Of a stretch of 64,000 nt of DNA, positions 21,960 through 32,879 are shown piece after piece. A program made the position numbers and the translations under genes. Position 1 is the first letter of the stretch, and each line of letters begins with the position of its first letter. A model generated the notes under the pieces. That model saw nothing but the letters and a program-made list of their open reading frames with translations, searched no databases and had not been told where the DNA came from. Location: contig OZ038381.1 in NCBI GenBank assembly GCA_964036045.1, positions 160,460,283 to 160,524,282 on the forward strand, given 5' to 3'. This stretch comes from Eutreptiella sp. 'Long Island Sound 2002' (lineage: Eukaryota; Euglenozoa; Euglenophyceae; Eutreptiales; Eutreptiaceae).

Positions 21960-23700
21960 AGTTTCTCTTACTTCGTTGTGTTGGATCCATTGTCGGATAC
22001 CGCTTGAAGAGGAGCATGTTGGGTTGAATACTTGCTTAAATCATGTGTGTCATGACCAGTTCACACTGACAGAGTCTTGCTTCATTGCCCTTCGATATGG
22101 CTTTGGGCTTCCCTCATTTTAAGAAGTTTAACCATCGTGCCTCGTGCGATGCGGATCGCGGTGAATGTGATGTAAGGGAACCCTTGAAGCTCACTTGTGT
22201 CGCCGTTGCTATATGGTCTCAGCATCCTACGGTGCGGTTCGGAATACAAGTCCGGTGCCGAAGTTCAGGGGGGCGTCTAGTGGTTGCGAAAAGCAAACGG
22301 CGGAGAGCCACGGCATACGTTTTTGCACTCCATACAACTGTGGTTTGTCGCTTGTGGTTCCCGTGTCCCGTCGTTCGTGAAGCCGACCACGTGCCCTAGT
22401 TATCTCAAAGGGGTGACGATCTCCATGCGTGTTTATCCGCGGTTGGTTCTCTATGCTTCGGTGTTGAATGTGAGGTACAAAATGACGGGGTGTTTGTTCC
22501 ATCGGTTTTGTTTGAAACCCTACAAGCCCCCCCCCCCTCGCCAATGCGGTGGAAGAAGCCCACCTTCAAACCTCGCTTGATGGGAAGGCCGTAACAAAGT
22601 GACATAGACAGCAAATGGTTCAACACAAAAATGGTCGATTGTAGCAAGTTGCACAGAAAGAATCCGCTTAGGCCATGCCACCTTCACGGCGCACTAGCGA
22701 CCCTTTGTAGCCTTCTTGCCAAAAATTTAGCTAATTTGAAGCGAGACATGTCAGAATGAGCGGCATGTTTCATGAATTTGCTAAGTTTTTTGAAAAATTT
22801 GCAACTGAACCGCAGGCTTCCTAGGTCAAAAAAAAAATTCCGGGGGGGGCTTGTACCACCTTGGTATTCGGAACTGCCGAGCAGCTCGGCTGGCAGTGGT
22901 GCACGCGGGGCGTTATGTAGATTTGGCGACAATCGAGGCCAATCGGAATGGCGACCCAGTGAAACGGTCCAGTATATAGGCGATGTACATAGAGGGAAGT
23001 GTTACCTAATGAAGACTACATGAACGGACAGCAGTACTGCCGTGCTTGGAAATTTCGGGGCAAATGCCGAAACGAAGCGCCATTTTTTTGGCACATTTGC
23101 GATGTTTGGGCTGATCTCCATTTGCCCACACTAAAAAGAGGTCCAGACGGCTTCCCGCTCACATGAATAAGCAGCTGATCCTTCAAGTGGAATCACATGG
23201 AGCTGGGCTTCCGCCTTCAAGCTCCTTGAGCATCTGAGACCCTATGTCTTGCTGGTCAAGGATATACACTACCAGTCAACTCAGGGATGACCTTTATCAC
23301 GATTCGACGCATGATTGTTGGTCGCCCTCAAACATAGATACCTGTATTGGTCAGGGCAGTCGTTTTCTTCCTGACATGAGCCAAGGGGGGGTCAAATAGC
23401 ACAACCTCGCCCAGGACCTGGATTCGTACAAAAGTTGACAAAGAAGTCGCTCATGCAGCAGTGAACTACGGCTTTTTATGTTTGGTGGTTGCCACCACAA
23501 AGATGCTTCTGCGCACTCGGAAATGGGAGGGGGGATGCAGTTCTAAAACAGTTCCGATGTGCAAGCTTACGTGTCCGTTTCAGGGAGGGAGGCGAGTTTT
23601 TGGAACGGTATTTTTGAAGAAAGAACTGCTGCTGTTCCTGCTCCCCCAGGTAAACTGCTCACCAAGAGTGAGTTTGTATCCTTCGTTTTGCACGTTGACC
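21960..23700. other. No recognised gene upstream of the coiled-coil gene
   Basis: Short open frames occur on both strands without recognisable domains. 'aaaaaaaaattccggggggg' near 22,835 is a low-complexity spot. The last few hundred bases should contain the promoter of the gene that starts at 23,701. I see no clear TATA box. Alternative upstream exons ending at 23,649 ('cccccag|gtaaac') are possible. Confidence 0.35.
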
Positions 23701-25063
23701 ATGGCCCTCTCGAATGTCTCTTACCGGCAGATGGAGGTTCACTCTGTTGCCGAAATGCTGGATCCGTCTCGTCCGCTCGTGAAATCGCAGGTGTGCTTGA
23801 TGCGAAATTCTATCTCTTTCTGGCGGTGTTGGTTGGTTTACTTGTTCTCCTTTTGTATTGCTCAGCTGCCGCTGACGAGGCCGGCAGGCCCTCGGTTCGT
23901 TGACCCAGAGGAGGCCGAGAAGCGCAAAGAGAGTCGAGCAGCCAGAAAAGCTGCAACGAACGACGCAACGTCGAAAATCTATACCCAACGCCTCAGTGAA
24001 CGCAAATTCCTGAAAGCACAGGTGCGCTCAAAGGTTGGGCAGACAGTTGACGCCTGTTTCTTCTGTGCTGGATGCTGTTGCATAGCCTCTTTTTTGTCTG
24101 TTTTTTTTCAACCCCTTTCTTCCGCACTTAGTACGAGTTTGACCGGGAGAAACGCATTGCAGAGCAGACGATCTATCGCAAAGAGAAGCAAGGCGAATGG
24201 AAGAGCAGGTTTTTTTTGCAAGTGGTTTTCTTTGTTGCAAGGTAGCAGGCATGGAGTCCGTGTCCGCAGGCGTGTACAGGTAGGTTCACTGTCGCAACGT
24301 TGGCACCCATTCGTCGAGCACGTTCAAGGGGATGTTGCATCGTTTCCTTGCCACTGGAAATGATGAGTAAAGAGTGCAATTCGCCCAATCATGCTTTGGT
24401 AGGTTCGCCACATCGCCTTTCCTGGTTGATCTTGTGGCGGACAACGAGAGGATTGAAGAGGAAATGTCTGTTCGGCAACAAGAAGAGCGAAGAAGGCAGA
24501 AGCAGCAAGAACTAAAGAAGAAGAAAGTCAAAAATGAGATAATTGTGAAGGCTTTGTCCGAGGTCCCAAGTTCAGAGCAGGTGCACATTACAGCAAACAT
24601 TGGTTCAAGAGACGTCACACCTGAAAACGTTTTCACACCTCTCCTTTTTTGTCATCCAAAGGCGCGAGCAAACAAGCGGATGATGTATGAGGAGGAGAAG
24701 CGCCTCAAGGCTTTGAGGGACCTTGAAAGGGTGGACCAGCTCTGGGAACGCAAGGTGTGCACGAACGATCTGCGTCCTGAAGGGTGGATCATGCAAATGC
24801 TCGTGCCGTTGCATCGCATTGCGTTGTACCCCTAGATTGACCAGCATGCATCGATGCCACGGAGCACCGGCACCAGCTCAAGCACTGGCTTCAGCACCAT
24901 CAACACCGGCACTAGCAGTTAGAGCACTGGCATTAGCACCACGGTCCTCTGAGTACTCCGGTCTTCTTTGCAGCAACGAGATTTGGAGGAAATGGCCAAC
25001 GAGAGGCGCCAAAGGATAGAACTCGCGGCATTGGTTCCTCCAAGAGTGAAGAAGGGTTTCTGA
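23701..25063 (+). CDS. Six-exon gene for a charged coiled-coil protein (227 aa)
   Basis: Exons are read at 23,701-23,790, 23,866-24,021, 24,132-24,208, 24,403-24,580, 24,662-24,754 and 24,974-25,063 (TGA included). All five introns are GT-AG. Exon phases join without a frame break and give 227 residues. Four donors share the form GTGYRC (gtgtgc, gtgcgc, gtgcac, gtgtgc). The start ATG lies in 'gaccatggcc'. The protein has a short non-coiled N-terminus (MALSNVSYRQMEVHSVAEML), then long Lys/Arg/Glu-rich helices such as DPEEAEKRKESRAARKAA, QQEERRRQKQQELKKKKV and EEEKRLKALRDLERVDQLW, and ends VPPRVKKGF. Proteins of this style are common in the cytoskeleton and in flagellar axonemes, but I cannot name the family. 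The N-terminus is uncertain: a further intron (23,650-23,730) would use the second ATG and an upstream exon. The donor of exon 4 could also be 24,563 instead of 24,581. The frame has no internal stop, so the gene looks intact. Confidence 0.75.
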
Positions 25064-28000
25064 TTGCTCGAAAATGCGAGGCCTCCTGTGCAGTGTTGCT
25101 CCATGCTTTTGGTGTACGTGGGTGAAACACCCGCGTACCGGTGTCGTTACTGGTTTGCCAGTTTTCGCGCAACCTCATTCGAAAACATATTTTTTGCAAA
25201 AGCCCAGGAGGCTGTATCTATGTTGTTCCCCCGTCATTTCGTATCCCAGTGTATGGACGCTGCAAACCCGAGTGAACTGTATTGCAACGCAGTTTCGCAT
25301 GTTTCGCAAACGTTGATCGCCACCTGTGTACCAACGTGAGACATCAGTGGCCAAACAAATCCCCTGGATTCGGGGCACTGAATTGCATGCATTTTGTGTG
25401 TTCTGTTTTCTGGTTTGTGATGTTGCATTGTGAAACATGCTGGGGCTGAGATATAGGCGTAGTTGTGAAACCCTCTCTGAGACCACCACGTTCCCATGGA
25501 ACACACCGCCCTTTTTCTAGACTGATATTTTCGCAGGATGTTTTAGCACTGCGCAATCTGTCCTTCACTGCCGTACAATTGCTAGGCAAAACCTGCCTGG
25601 TCACCCCAACCACCCGAACCTCTTAATACCCATCCATCTTGAGGCTTCCCATCCCCAGTGCCTAGGTAGGTGCTCATCCTCCTCCACAGCCTCTGTCGGC
25701 AGTCTTGGTTGCTGTGTGCGTTTTTTCGTTTTATTCAACATTTCGTTGAACCTCACCACAGCCCTCCACCAAAGCTCTCCGCCCTATGAGTTGTGTCCCT
25801 CAAGCATGGGGATACTGTCCACCTCGTCTGCCTTGTCCTTGTGACAGTGACCATGCAGGTGTGGCAAATCTTGTCTGCCAAGCATTGTTGGGTCTCACTT
25901 GCATACTATCCCTTGCCCCCCCACCCCCATTGGTCTTGTTTGTAGTATGTTGATGCGCTCCACTTCTAACCCACGAAATACCCATTTTCCTTTGCTTTCT
26001 GCATCTTCCACCTGGTTTTTGTAAAATATTTATCATCAGTTGGCAAGAAATTGCCTTGAGGGCTGCCTCCTCCTGTCTATGTTCATTGCTCCTCTTCTTG
26101 AGGGGCCAGTTCAGTGAATGTGCTTGTGTTGTGCTATGTATCGCCAGGCACAGACAAGGGAGTTCGCAATGTCCAGTTTGCAGAATGTGACACTGGAGCA
26201 GTGGTCGTGTTGCGATTTAGAACAAAGCAGCAGTCATCTGACCTTTCATTTTCCCTCCATTCACGTTCTGAGACACAATTGAGGTTTGGTGTGTCCTTTG
26301 AGCGTTTGAGACCTTTACTGCATTTGGGGGCCTGGCCTGGCACGCAATTGTTGTTGCGTTTATGAAGGGTGTTTGAAGGTTCACTCGTATTCAGCTTTGA
26401 GGGGTTTGCTATAAGCCGCTCTGATTGACCAGCTGATCGTTTGTCGAATGCGCAAAACCTTTCTCGACGCAGAAATGTTGACCGTCTCACTTTTGGGTTC
26501 CAAGCTTTGGTGTAAGCAAAGGTGTCCTTTTTTTGGTAATCAGACACCACATGGCGCACAGTGCAAACAGCACAGTTCCTTCAATCCCCTGTTTCGTTCA
26601 TTTAGTGCCGGTTACCATTTTAGTCCCACCTCCTCTTCCAACCATGTGCTTGGAAGGACGTTCGGTGGATTTTTTTGGTGGGTGGCTTTGTGAAACACAG
26701 GTCGCCTAGCACAGGTCTTTCCTTCTCCGGGAAGTGCCCCCCCCTATCCTACCCTACCCCCATTTTGCAGCGAGTCACATCAATCATTCCCAACGCAGGC
26801 CGTATTTAGCCTTGTCTTTTGCCCTGCCCCCGCGCCCCCCTCCCCTTTTTTGACATCGTGGATGGTTATTCGTTGGCCACTGGAGCAAACCCAGTGCGCC
26901 GTTGTTTGGCAGAGATGCGGCAGACACGTTGTGGTGCGATTGAGCTGCCCACAATACAGTATGCGCAACGTGTGCTTTTGAATTTTTTTTGCTAAGCTTT
27001 TTTGGAGATGGTACAATTTAATTTTAAATTAGGTTGATGGTGATATGGGTCACTGTCTGTCTGTTGTTGTCTGTCGTTTGTCTGTCTGCTGAGGATTCCA
27101 ACAACAGAGAATTCTTCTGTTCAGTTTATGCTGTTTTGCTGACTTTTATGGTGTCCATTCTGGTCTAGTTTAGCCACACAGAATTTGCTTTAGACTTGGA
27201 AACTCTTTAATAAAATGAGGTTTGCAGTCTCTGCTGAAGGGTGATTGCATTGGGTTCCAGCAGGATCATTGGACATAGTTTTGCTTTGAAGGCATACGCA
27301 GATCTATTACAGTTATGCCTGGAAGGCATGGGCAGTTCCATTAAGGGGCAGGGGTGTTTGCATTTGTGTCCAGTTGCTGTTGCAGCGTTGCACAATTTTG
27401 TAAATGGTTGTCTGCTTGGGACCCAATTGGTTTGATTCTTGACCAGATTTTCTGTGCTTCGCTGTGGTATACAGGGAGATCTGGGTTCCGACCCTATGCA
27501 CAGTTTGCTGCTGACCCAGTCCAGCGAGCAGCACACTGTAAGTTCCAATTTTAACATGCCTTTGACCAACACATTTGATCTTGGAATGGGGAGTTGCCAG
27601 GTCCAACAATCAATCAACTGAATGCGCAAGCAATGATTCGTCATGGGCAGAAACAAAAAATGTGTGGCCATTGCCAAATTTCAGACGAACATGGAGGATT
27701 GATAAGTATGGCTGTCAATTCCATGTTGATGGATTGTGCAACCTGCGTATGCATATTTGGCCTTGCTTTTCGCTTGCACCCAAGATTGGGTCTGTGCTGA
27801 TTACCTTTGCAATAACTGGGTCTGCAATTGGAAAAAAATCAGGATCGGAAAATCTTGGAGTACATGAGAATCCCCCCCCCCCTCTCTTTTTTCCTTTTGC
27901 TGTGACGCATCGTGCCATGCAGTGGGAATTATTGCTGGTAAATGTCCCAACGAGTTAAAACACATGCCGCATGTGCATAAATTCATACCGTTACAACAAG

Positions 28001-28290
28001 GCCAGAAGCCAATGGAGCCAAGCCAATGCCCCCTGGTGGTCATTTGGTGCACGCCAAATGAACACTTTGCGCACGACAAATGGCCATTTGGCACATTCCA
28101 AAAGGCGGTAAATTGAATAAACTGTCCGTACTCGGGGTTGAGTTGCTATTTGTTTGTCCACCAACGCATGCAGGTGGCATATGTGATGACACACAACACA
28201 AAGAAAAACACCCCTTTACTTTTTGCAGTTGTTTACCCCCCGTACGTTTTCGCCGTTAGTCATCTTATTGAGGATGCATAGGGACCTATA
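25064..28290. other. No recognised gene in 3.2 kb
   Basis: The sequence is T-rich with many short open frames on both strands, none with a domain I recognise. A 'gtctgtctgttgttgtctg' microsatellite lies at about 27,054-27,090, and there are C runs at 25,916, 26,740 and 27,870. Part could be the 3' untranslated region of the gene that ends at 25,063. Confidence 0.35.
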
Positions 28291-30350
28291 ATGTCTACGA
28301 AGAAGAAGGGTTCTAAGAACCGAGCCAAACTAAAGTTAAGCAAATAACTTTAGTTTTGCCACAGAAGATGCAGCAACAGTACAGATCACAGCAGGGTGGA
28401 CAAGAGAGAGGGGACGGGACACCACCGAGTGATCGGACCACACCGCATACGGCTTCTCTGTCCGTAGATGATGTTTGTAGTGTGAGATGCCAATCAGCTA
28501 CAAATTTTAGCAGCAAGAAGTTAAAAGATGACGGGTGGCGTTTGCGTCCGATGCCGAAATGCTCTCCGCTGACACTGCACCGTATCTCCAGTGGAAATAT
28601 TGGCGGGATGGACCTTCTTCGTCTGCTGTTGCATTTTTTTCGTCTGAGGATGTTGGGGTGATGGCGGCAGCACTTCATGCCCGTCTTTTTCTTGAAGGTC
28701 TGGATTTGTAGGGTGTTGATCTTCACGTAGGTTGGTGCCCAGGCTTTGTATACTGCGTACTCGACGGGTAGGACCTACGATGCCTCAGGCCTTTACCCGT
28801 ATCCCTGCAGCAAATGTGGCTCGATGCACTGGTCTTGGCAGGGTTGCCCTGCGCTGTCAGCTTCTACCTCTGCACCTCCCAACCCCCTTGGCCAACAATG
28901 GTGCGCCGGGGCCGCATGAGTAGCCCAGCCAGCCCCGCCCCCCCTGTATCATATGCCGCGGCGGGGCGGCCAATGGAGGCGGCTCAGCTGACGACCTCCG
29001 GCTTCCCAGCTCTCGATTGCTTGAAGCCAGGGCAGAAGATCCCGTCATCCCTGATCAAGGCCTGGCCATTGGCAGATGGGCTCCCGGTACAGTGGATACA
29101 TGGGCAGCCTTTTTGCGGGCCTTGTCCATTACCGCCACCAAATACCGTGAGCCCGACAGATCACAAACCCTTGCCCAGCACCTTCGCCTCATGGCTGCAC
29201 AGTGGAAGAAATCCGTTACCCTATGTGGACTTGTTAGTGGAGTCCGCCAATGTGAAAAGATTGCAATTATCCTCCCCACTGTCTGCCCAATCCACTAGCC
29301 AACGTCTGCCGGCGCAGACAGGAGATATGACCATCCCACACCTGCCCCGGTCTGGTGTACTCCTTTTATGCTCGCACACATGGCCACAAGAGTTGCCAAG
29401 GAACTTGACTTAATTACTGTCGGCCTCGCAGTCATGTCAGTGTGCCACCCGCTGCGCGTGGGTGAAGTATCGTCCATACGACGCTGTAACATCTCGGCAA
29501 TCAGGTGTAGATCTTTTTACCAGTCCAAATGTGCGGATCGCTGGGTTACAACGCCCCTGGGGGCGTGGGGAGAAGCGGTGTGGCGCATTGGCCCGCCCCC
29601 GCTGCGTCGCCGTCAGGCCCGACTGGCTACCAATCGCAGCGGGTACCGCCGTCTTGCAGTCCCAAATGCGGGCCCTACTTTGGGGATCGGCCGCCCACGA
29701 TGCTGGCTGGCCTGCATGGCGACGCTTTGGGGCCGTCCTTCTTGCCTAGGCGGGTGCGGCTATCGCCGTCATTGCCGTCTGGGGTTGGTGGCTCAGTGAA
29801 TGGGAAGCTCGGTACTACTCGTCACTGCCGCTCTCATGAAACATTGTCTTCCCCGTCCACCTACCGTGGCTCCATGGACAACGAGAGGTTGAGTTACATC
29901 CTACGGCCGCGTTCCAACTATGGCCCGACGACTTGTTACCCTTGGTCTAGGGTACCATCACAGAATAACTGCCCGTCGCCATGGACGGGGAAGACAGCGC
30001 TGAAGACATGCGATCCTCCACTACCATTTCCCGCACCAGGATATTGTGGTCCTCTCACAAGCCTGGTCGAGTATTGCGAGTTGCCGGCTGGGCCTCCCAA
30101 TTGTCACGGCGATCTGCAGCTCTCGGAGTCGTTCGATCACGTCGCTGGCCGCCGTGTCAAAATCCACGTTCCCATATGACCCCGGTGCCGACTCAAAGCA
30201 GCTCTCAAGCCGCGCCGCGTGCCACTGTCCGATCACAACACTTTTCAAGCACACAGCAATGTGCTGCCAGCCCCTCTCTCGGCCCCGACGATGCTTACCT
30301 GCTCGGAGAGGTGCGCTCGGTGCGGTGCCGCGTGGACAGCTCATCGTAAC
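28291..30350 (+). pseudogene. Broken element with zinc knuckle and tyrosine-recombinase-like domain
   Basis: The stretch reads as a plus-strand element with several frame breaks. It opens with a short basic peptide at 28,291 (MSTKKKGSKNRAKLKLSK, then TAA) and a Gln/Gly-rich segment (QQQYRSQQGGQERGDGTPP). A gag-like zinc knuckle follows at 28,806-28,847. From about 29,060 the frames resemble the core-binding and catalytic domains of tyrosine recombinases: 'GTVDTWAAFLRALSITATKY', 'LAQHLRLMAAQWKKSVTLCG', then in the frame of 29,368-29,799 'HPLRVGEVSSIRRCNI' with the box-I Arg in its usual LRxGE setting, and 'TPLGAWGEAVWRIGPPPLR'. The distal HxxR and catalytic Tyr are not evident. A zinc knuckle together with a tyrosine recombinase points to a DIRS/Ngaro-type or Crypton-like element. 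No reverse transcriptase is visible, so it is either truncated or non-autonomous. Confidence 0.55.
28806..28847 (+). other. Zinc knuckle motif (CX2CX3HX5C)
   Basis: The codons read PYPCSKCGSMHWSWQGCP, a CCHC arrangement close to the nucleic-acid-binding knuckle of retroelement Gag proteins. It lies in a frame interrupted on both sides, upstream of the recombinase-like domain. Confidence 0.55.
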
Positions 30351-30820
30351 AGCATCAGTGTCAGAGCACTTACATCAATGTGATCAGAATTTCAATGATT
30401 TTCAGATGTACACTAGTGCAATAAATTTTCAGCCTGCTTTCAAGTTTTCCGTTCGCCGCCAGATGTCGCCCGTGAGCGCGCGCCGAGTCGCATTTGTCTT
30501 TCGTGTTTTCCCAGTCGGATTGATTCAAATTGTTTCGGTGTGATTTCTTATGAGTTAATATCATCGATGAATGCACATTGAAATTCTATGTGTGCTCCAT
30601 TTTTGTAGACCGGGTTTTCTGACTATTCATATTCTACCATGGAGTTCAATTAACCCCTTTGTGCTTTGCACTTGTAGCTCCTAGAGGCTGGATATGGGTC
30701 CGGGGATGATCCGTCAGGTCTGGAGATATCACAAACACAATTGGACATTCCAACCCCTAGAGCATCAAGGCTACAGGCTTCGGAGTTACAACGAAGATCC
30801 GCCACTACACAGCGGTTACA
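30351..30820. other. No gene; possible remnant of an LTR
   Basis: The sequence has no notable open frame. It ends in 'cagcggttaca' directly before a PBS-like word, so its last few hundred bases could be the 3' part of a plus-strand LTR. No second LTR copy is present in the window. Confidence 0.25.
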
Positions 30821-30833
30821 TGGTAGCAGAAAG
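30821..30833 (+). other. Primer-binding-site-like word
   Basis: 'TGGTAGCAGAAAG' directly follows 'ttaca'. LTR retrotransposons often have TGGTA-CAGA, complementary to the 3' end of initiator tRNA-Met, immediately after an LTR ending in CA. Element A carries almost the same word. Suggestive only. Confidence 0.3.
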
Positions 30834-31850
30834 TTTTTTATGAGAGTCTTTTAGCTCTTATTGTGCCTCTCTTGCTGCTTGCTGCGGGTGTAGGGTTCCT
30901 GCTGCTTGTTTTTGATGAGGAAAATGTTTTGTTGATGAAATACAACCAATTCAGGATAACCCAAGCCAGAGATGAGCAAGTAGAAGACAATCAGGATCAA
31001 AGCATGAAGGGCTGCAGTCAGAAAAGAGTTAGATAATAAAGATATCAACAATAGACTACAGCAATAGACAATAAATGCAACTTGGATCAAAATATTTCAC
31101 ATGGTTGAGAAAAACTGATTGGAAAACTGATTGCCCACAAGGGCTCACACTCCATATAGTGCCATCTTGAGATGTGCACTCTTTGTTTTGGGTCCCATAG
31201 GTGCTGAGGTGGCATGGCTTGTGGGACTGAGGTCACTGCTATGTCACATGGGATAATCCTACTTAGCTAGGCTGACTGGGGTTTGAACCTAGGACCTCTC
31301 AAAAAGAGGTGCCACAGCCCCTAGCATGCATACCACTAGGATAGCTAAGAATTCATGAGAAAACATAGAAAAATGTATAGGCTTTGGATCAATGTCAGCG
31401 CCTCAGTCAGTCCAGGAAGTGGTGTAAAAGATCAATCAGTTGGGGGGTCAGGAGTCCACACAACCTCCAAAGTATAATGCTTGGTTTTATAGGTCAAAAT
31501 GTCTTGTCACCCCTTTTTGGATAGGCTAATACTAAGATAAAAATGTGTTATGCCTCTAGGCCTCTTTATAACAACTAAAGCTAACCTTTTGGCAGGGAAA
31601 TACACTTTTTCTTACTCTCCCCTTGTGCTGTGGTGGCCACCACTGTCGCACTTTTAGGGAAAAAGGGAATTTTTCTTGGCCTCCTCATGGCTTCAACATT
31701 CATTTAAAATTTCCTATAACATCCCTACCATTGGAAAGAAGGCGCCGCATCAGGGCAGTCGCCAGGTTCTGCTGAGTCTTAAAAGACACCTACAGCCCCC
31801 ACTGCGCTCATCGGCGTCGCTAGGGCAGCTGTGGCTTGGTAACGGCTTAG
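30834..31850. repeat. Tandem repeat of about 1 kb, copy 1
   Basis: The block from 'agttttttatgagagtcttt' to 'gtcgctagggcagctgtggc' is repeated next to itself at 31,851-32,870 with clear divergence. Shared landmarks are 'gtagggttcctgctgcttgt', 'gggctgcagtca', 'ggtgctgaggtggcatggct' and 'ctgtggtggccaccactgtc'. No reliable gene is seen. Confidence 0.85.
31278..31347 (-). other. tRNA-like A and B boxes (SINE candidate), copy 1
   Basis: On the minus strand 'TAGCTATCCTAGTGG' (31,333-31,347) resembles a pol III A box and 'GGTTCAAACCCC' (31,277-31,288) a B box, about 44 bases apart. This is the arrangement of a tRNA-derived promoter. The intervening 'ggcacctctttttgagaggt' could form an anticodon-like stem. 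A full cloverleaf is not evident, so a tRNA-derived SINE or tRNA pseudogene is more likely than a working tRNA. Confidence 0.45.
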
Positions 31851-32879
31851 AATGGGAGAAAGTTTTAAAAGAGTTTTTTCAACTCTTTGTTGTGCCTCTC
31901 CTGCTGCTTTCTGCTGGTGTAGGGTTCCTGCTGCTTGTTTTTGATGATGAAAATGTTTTGTTGTTGAAATACAACCAATTCAGGAAAAACCAAGCCAGGG
32001 ATGAGCAAGTAGAAGACAAACAGGATCAAAGCATGAAGGGCTGCAGTCACAATGAGTTAGATAAGGAAAGATATCAACAATAGACCACAGCAATAAACAT
32101 TCAATGCAACTCAGGTTGAAATATTTTACATGATTGAGAAAAACCGATTGGAAAACTGCCCCAAGGGCTCACACTCTCCATAGTGCCATCTTCAGATGTG
32201 CACTCTTCGTTTTTGGGTCCCATAGGTGCTGAGGTGGCATGGCTTGTGGCGCCGAGGTCACTGCCATGTCACATGGGAACTTCCTACTTAGCTAGGCTCA
32301 CTGGGTATTGAACCCAGGACCTCTCAAAAAGAAGTGCCACAGCTCCCTAGGGTGCATACCACTAGGATAGCTAACAATTCATGAGAAAACATAGATAAAT
32401 TCATAGGCTCTGCCTCAGTATATCAGTGCCTCAGTCTACTCAGGAAAAGATGTTTTAGTGCACATTGCTTGGGGATTAAGGGGTCCACACAACATCCTGA
32501 TTTAGTGTTTGGTTCTATAGGTCAAAATGTGTTACCACCCATTTTGGTTAGGCCAATACTAAGATAAAAATGCAAGAGTGCTTAGAGCACCTCTAATACA
32601 ACTAAAGTATACCGTAAAGCATTGGAAAAGCACTTTTTCTTACGCCCCCCTTGTGCTGTGGTGGCCACCACTGTCGCATTTTCAGGAAAAAGGGATTTTT
32701 TCTTGGCCTTTCCTTGGTTTCCACACCTACTTTAAAATACCCATAACTTCCCTAACACCCGAAAAGAGCACTGTACCATGGCCAGCAACTCTTGCTGCAT
32801 TGTTCATGACAATTTCCAACAGAAAACTCAGCACTCTGGGCGCTGCGGGGGTTCCTGTGGCTTGGTGGGGTTAGAATAG
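31851..32879. repeat. Tandem repeat of about 1 kb, copy 2
   Basis: This is the diverged second copy of the preceding block. It ends at 'cttggtggggttagaatagg', where the left LTR of element A begins abruptly. The pair therefore sits where the rest of that LTR would be expected. Confidence 0.85.
32303..32373 (-). other. tRNA-like A and B boxes (SINE candidate), copy 2
   Basis: The A-box word 'TAGCTATCCTAGTGG' (32,359-32,373) is conserved exactly. The B box reads 'GGTTCAATACCC' (32,303-32,314), which keeps the consensus while the surroundings have diverged. Confidence 0.45.

Noticed and set aside
24209-24282. A very short 42-base intron followed by a mini-exon (24,249-24,279) in the coiled-coil gene
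   Set aside because: Splicing 24,208 directly to 24,403 keeps the frame, gives a normal-length intron and yields continuous helical protein.
31277-31347. A functional tRNA gene
   Set aside because: Only the A and B boxes are convincing. Acceptor and anticodon stems do not form a standard cloverleaf.
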